From contig QHZV01000216.1 in NCBI GenBank assembly GCA_003224785.1, positions 1 through 5,897 of the forward strand: a DNA stretch of 5,897 nucleotides. The letters are read 5' to 3'. Both the position numbers and the translations under genes were made by a program. The notes below the pieces were generated by a model, which did not search any database, was not told where the DNA came from, and saw nothing but the letters and a program-made list of their open reading frames with translations. Shown piece by piece: positions 4,051 through 5,897 of this stretch. Positions within the stretch are counted from its first letter, which is position 1; the number at the start of each line of letters is the position of its first letter. This DNA comes from Acidobacteriota bacterium (GTDB lineage Bacteria > Acidobacteriota > Terriglobia > Terriglobales > Acidobacteriaceae).

Positions 4051-5897
4051 ATGCAACTTTCTGGGCTTTTTCTATCTCGCTCGCCCTTGCGCGCGAACCG
4101 TCGCCTGCTTCTCTGTTCCATCATCATCGTTTTTGCGAGCACGGTCGCAGTCGCGCAGAAGGACACAGGTGCAATCGCAGGCACGGTGAAGGATTCGAGC
4201 GGCGCGTTGGTTGCCGACGCGAAAGTCACAATCGCCGATGTGGACCGCGGCACAAGCCTGGTTACGAACACCAACTCTCAGGGCGAGTACGTCGCAAGCC
4301 CGCTGAAGATCGGTCGCTATAACGTCACCGTCGAAAAACAGGGATTCAAGAAAGCCCTTGCAGGACCGGTCACGCTAAACGTGCAGGAACGTCCGCAGAT
4401 CAATCTCACGGTGCAAATCGGCAACTTCAACGAAACCGTCACTGTGAACACCCAGGGACCTCAATTGGAAAGCGAAACTTCCGAACTGGGGCAGGTGGTC
4501 AACAGCAAAACCGCCGAGACTCTTCCCCTCAACGGCCGAAATTATGCGCAGTTGGCGCTGCTCGGAGCGGGCGTGGCTCCATCCGAACCAGGGTCTCGAG
4601 TTTCTTCTAGTTATGGATTCAGTGCGAACGGGGCACGGGCTTTGCAGAACAATTTCCTTCTTGACGGGGTTGATAACAACGCTAATCTCGGCGACGTGTT
4701 AAACGAAACCGCCTATGTCATTCAACCTTCGGTCGACGCCATCGCAGAATTTAAAGTGCAAACCAATTCGTACAGTGCGGAATTCGGTCGCGGCAATGGT
4801 GCGATCCTGAATGCGGTAATCAAATCAGGCACCAACCAGCTGCACGGCGACGTTTATGAATTTCTTAGAAACGATAAGCTTGATGGGCGCAACGCTTTCG
4901 ATCAGTTCGGACGTCAGCCTTACAAACAAAATCAGTTTGGATTTACGCTCGCTGGGCCGATCATTAAGAACCGCACTTTCTTTTTTGGCGACTATGAAGG
5001 GCTCCGAGTACGGCAGGCGACTCCCTCGCCTGCGATCATTCCCACGCCGGCAATGATCGGCGGTGATTTTTCGTCGTTCCTGGACTTGACCACGCCAGCA
5101 GTGCAGCTTGACCCAAATACCGGATTGCCGACAAATCAGGTCGCACTCGATTGCAGCGGAAATCCGACGTACGTTGGTGAAATCTTCAATACACGCCAAA
5201 CCATGACTGCGAGTGCCAACCCATTCGCCGCACAGAACCTGAATGGATTATGCGGAGTGCCGATTGGGACGAACGCCGCAGGCATTCCGACCAACATATT
5301 TACCGGAAATGCTGGGTTGAATACACCGATTGATCCGCTCGCAGCGCGACTAGCTGCGCTGTTTCCTGCACCGAACGCAAACATCTCAGGGAATAATTTT
5401 CTATCTGATCCTTCACGTCGTGAAAGCCGCAACAATTTTGATATTCGAATTGACCACAAAATCGGCGTCAAAGACGATGCCTTTGGCCGGTTCAGCTACG
5501 AGGACCAGCCGAGCTTTATTCCTCCGCCATTTAAGAATGTTTTGGATGGAGGCGGTTTTTTTGACGGCGTCGAAGACGACTCTTATCGCAGCGTAGCGCT
5601 AAGTGAAACTCACTTGTTCAGCCCCACAGTGGTCAATGAATTTCGGGTTGGATACAATCGCATCAATTCTCACCGCTTGCAACTCAACTACAACCAGGAT
5701 ATTTCGCAGCAACTCGGATTCCCTGGTGTGCCATTTACTCCTATCAACGGCGGCCTCCCCAGTATTAGCTTTAGCGACGGAACCGTAAGCATTGGAAGTT
5801 CCACGTTCCTGCCTTCCGTCGAAAAACAGAATAGTTTCGTCTTTACCGACAATCTGACGTGGATTCACGGCGGCCACTCCCTGAGGTTTGGGACTGA
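4051..5897 (+). CDS. TonB-dependent receptor (Oar-like, carboxypeptidase-regulatory domain), N-terminal part, 3' truncated
   Basis: An outer-membrane TonB-dependent transporter; 615 codons are visible with no stop, and the gene runs off the right edge (family length is often around 1000-1200 residues). Residues 1-35 form a Sec signal peptide: basic 'RANRR' at 14-18, a hydrophobic core 'LLLCSIIIVFASTVAV', and likely cleavage after Ala35 (AVA-Q). Residues about 40-121 are a carboxypeptidase-regulatory-like beta-sandwich ('GAIAGTVKDSSGALVADAKV', 'TNSQGEYVASPLKIGRYNVT', 'VEKQGFKK'). The plug is about 148-262: 'LPLNGRNYAQLALL' (158-171), 'FSANGARALQNNFLLDGVDN' (190-209), 'EFKVQTNSYSAEFGRGNGA' (233-251) and 'NAVIKSGTNQLHG' (254-266). 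The barrel begins 'VYEFLRND' and carries the typical 'FGFTLAGPIIKNRTFFFGDY' (296-315). GGAG at 4041-4044 supports the ATG. It is divergent from the sugar regulator and is probably co-regulated with the operon. No SusD-like partner is visible, and the ligand is unknown. Confidence 0.95.
   Translation, partial: MQLSGLFLSRSPLRANRRLLLCSIIIVFASTVAVAQKDTGAIAGTVKDSSGALVADAKVTIADVDRGTSLVTNTNSQGEYVASPLKIGRYNVTVEKQGFKKALAGPVTLNVQERPQINLTVQIGNFNETVTVNTQGPQLESETSELGQVVNSKTAETLPLNGRNYAQLALLGAGVAPSEPGSRVSSSYGFSANGARALQNNFLLDGVDNNANLGDVLNETAYVIQPSVDAIAEFKVQTNSYSAEFGRGNGAILNAVIKSGTNQLHGDVYEFLRNDKLDGRNAFDQFGRQPYKQNQFGFTLAGPIIKNRTFFFGDYEGLRVRQATPSPAIIPTPAMIGGDFSSFLDLTTPAVQLDPNTGLPTNQVALDCSGNPTYVGEIFNTRQTMTASANPFAAQNLNGLCGVPIGTNAAGIPTNIFTGNAGLNTPIDPLAARLAALFPAPNANISGNNFLSDPSRRESRNNFDIRIDHKIGVKDDAFGRFSYEDQPSFIPPPFKNVLDGGGFFDGVEDDSYRSVALSETHLFSPTVVNEFRVGYNRINSHRLQLNYNQDISQQLGFPGVPFTPINGGLPSISFSDGTVSIGSSTFLPSVEKQNSFVFTDNLTWIHGGHSLRFGT

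Noticed and set aside
4825..5471. Minus-strand open frames (124 and 111 codons) within the right-hand receptor
   Set aside because: The plus-strand frame here is continuous and carries plug and barrel motifs; the reverse frames have no start context or family resemblance.

Overview
The window looks like a chromosomal segment from an Acidobacteriota (Terriglobia-type) genome or metagenome contig. The main evidence is a pair of large Oar-like TonB-dependent receptors of the kind greatly expanded in that phylum: an N-terminal carboxypeptidase-regulatory-like domain, a plug, a long barrel with an 'LAGPIIKNRTFFFGDYEGLR' signature, and a C-terminal barrel ending in Phe. Base composition is moderate in GC and similar throughout, with no sign of a transferred island. 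No RNA gene, CRISPR array, insertion sequence or phage gene was seen.

Layout from left to right. (1) Positions 2-928, + strand: the last 308 residues of one TonB-dependent receptor, cut by the window edge. (2) Positions 925-3872, - strand: a compact three-gene sugar unit, read right to left as a DeoR/AgaR-family regulator (broken), a double-SIS-domain sugar-phosphate isomerase/deaminase (AgaS-like) and a PfkB-family sugar kinase. The genes overlap or touch, so they very probably form one operon. (3) Positions 3873-4050: a divergent control region with a good sigma70-type promoter facing right, a 16-bp palindrome in the right-hand leader, and a -10-like box facing left only a few bases before the regulator's ATG. 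(4) Positions 4051-5897, + strand: the first 615 residues of a second Oar-like TonB-dependent receptor, cut by the right edge.

How the genes may work together (inference): an outer-membrane receptor imports an oligosaccharide or sugar conjugate. After cytoplasmic phosphorylation, the SIS enzyme isomerises and possibly deaminates a (amino)sugar phosphate, and the PfkB kinase phosphorylates a sugar or sugar phosphate. The DeoR-type regulator would sense a phosphorylated intermediate and control both its own operon and the divergent receptor. This resembles part of the galactosamine/N-acetylgalactosamine (aga) route, but the aldolase, deacetylase and inner-membrane transporter are not in the window, so the substrate is not settled.

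The most notable points are: (a) the regulator is split by what looks like a deletion of about 34 bases between two copies of a short direct repeat, not a simple one-base error; (b) a GAGATA hexamer repeat lies in the overlap of the SIS and kinase genes and is translated in two frames (Asp-Arg and Glu-Ile repeats); (c) the left receptor and the kinase converge so tightly that both stop codons lie in one CTAG tetranucleotide. I did not find a clearly new biological system; the rest is a recognisable sugar-utilisation locus.
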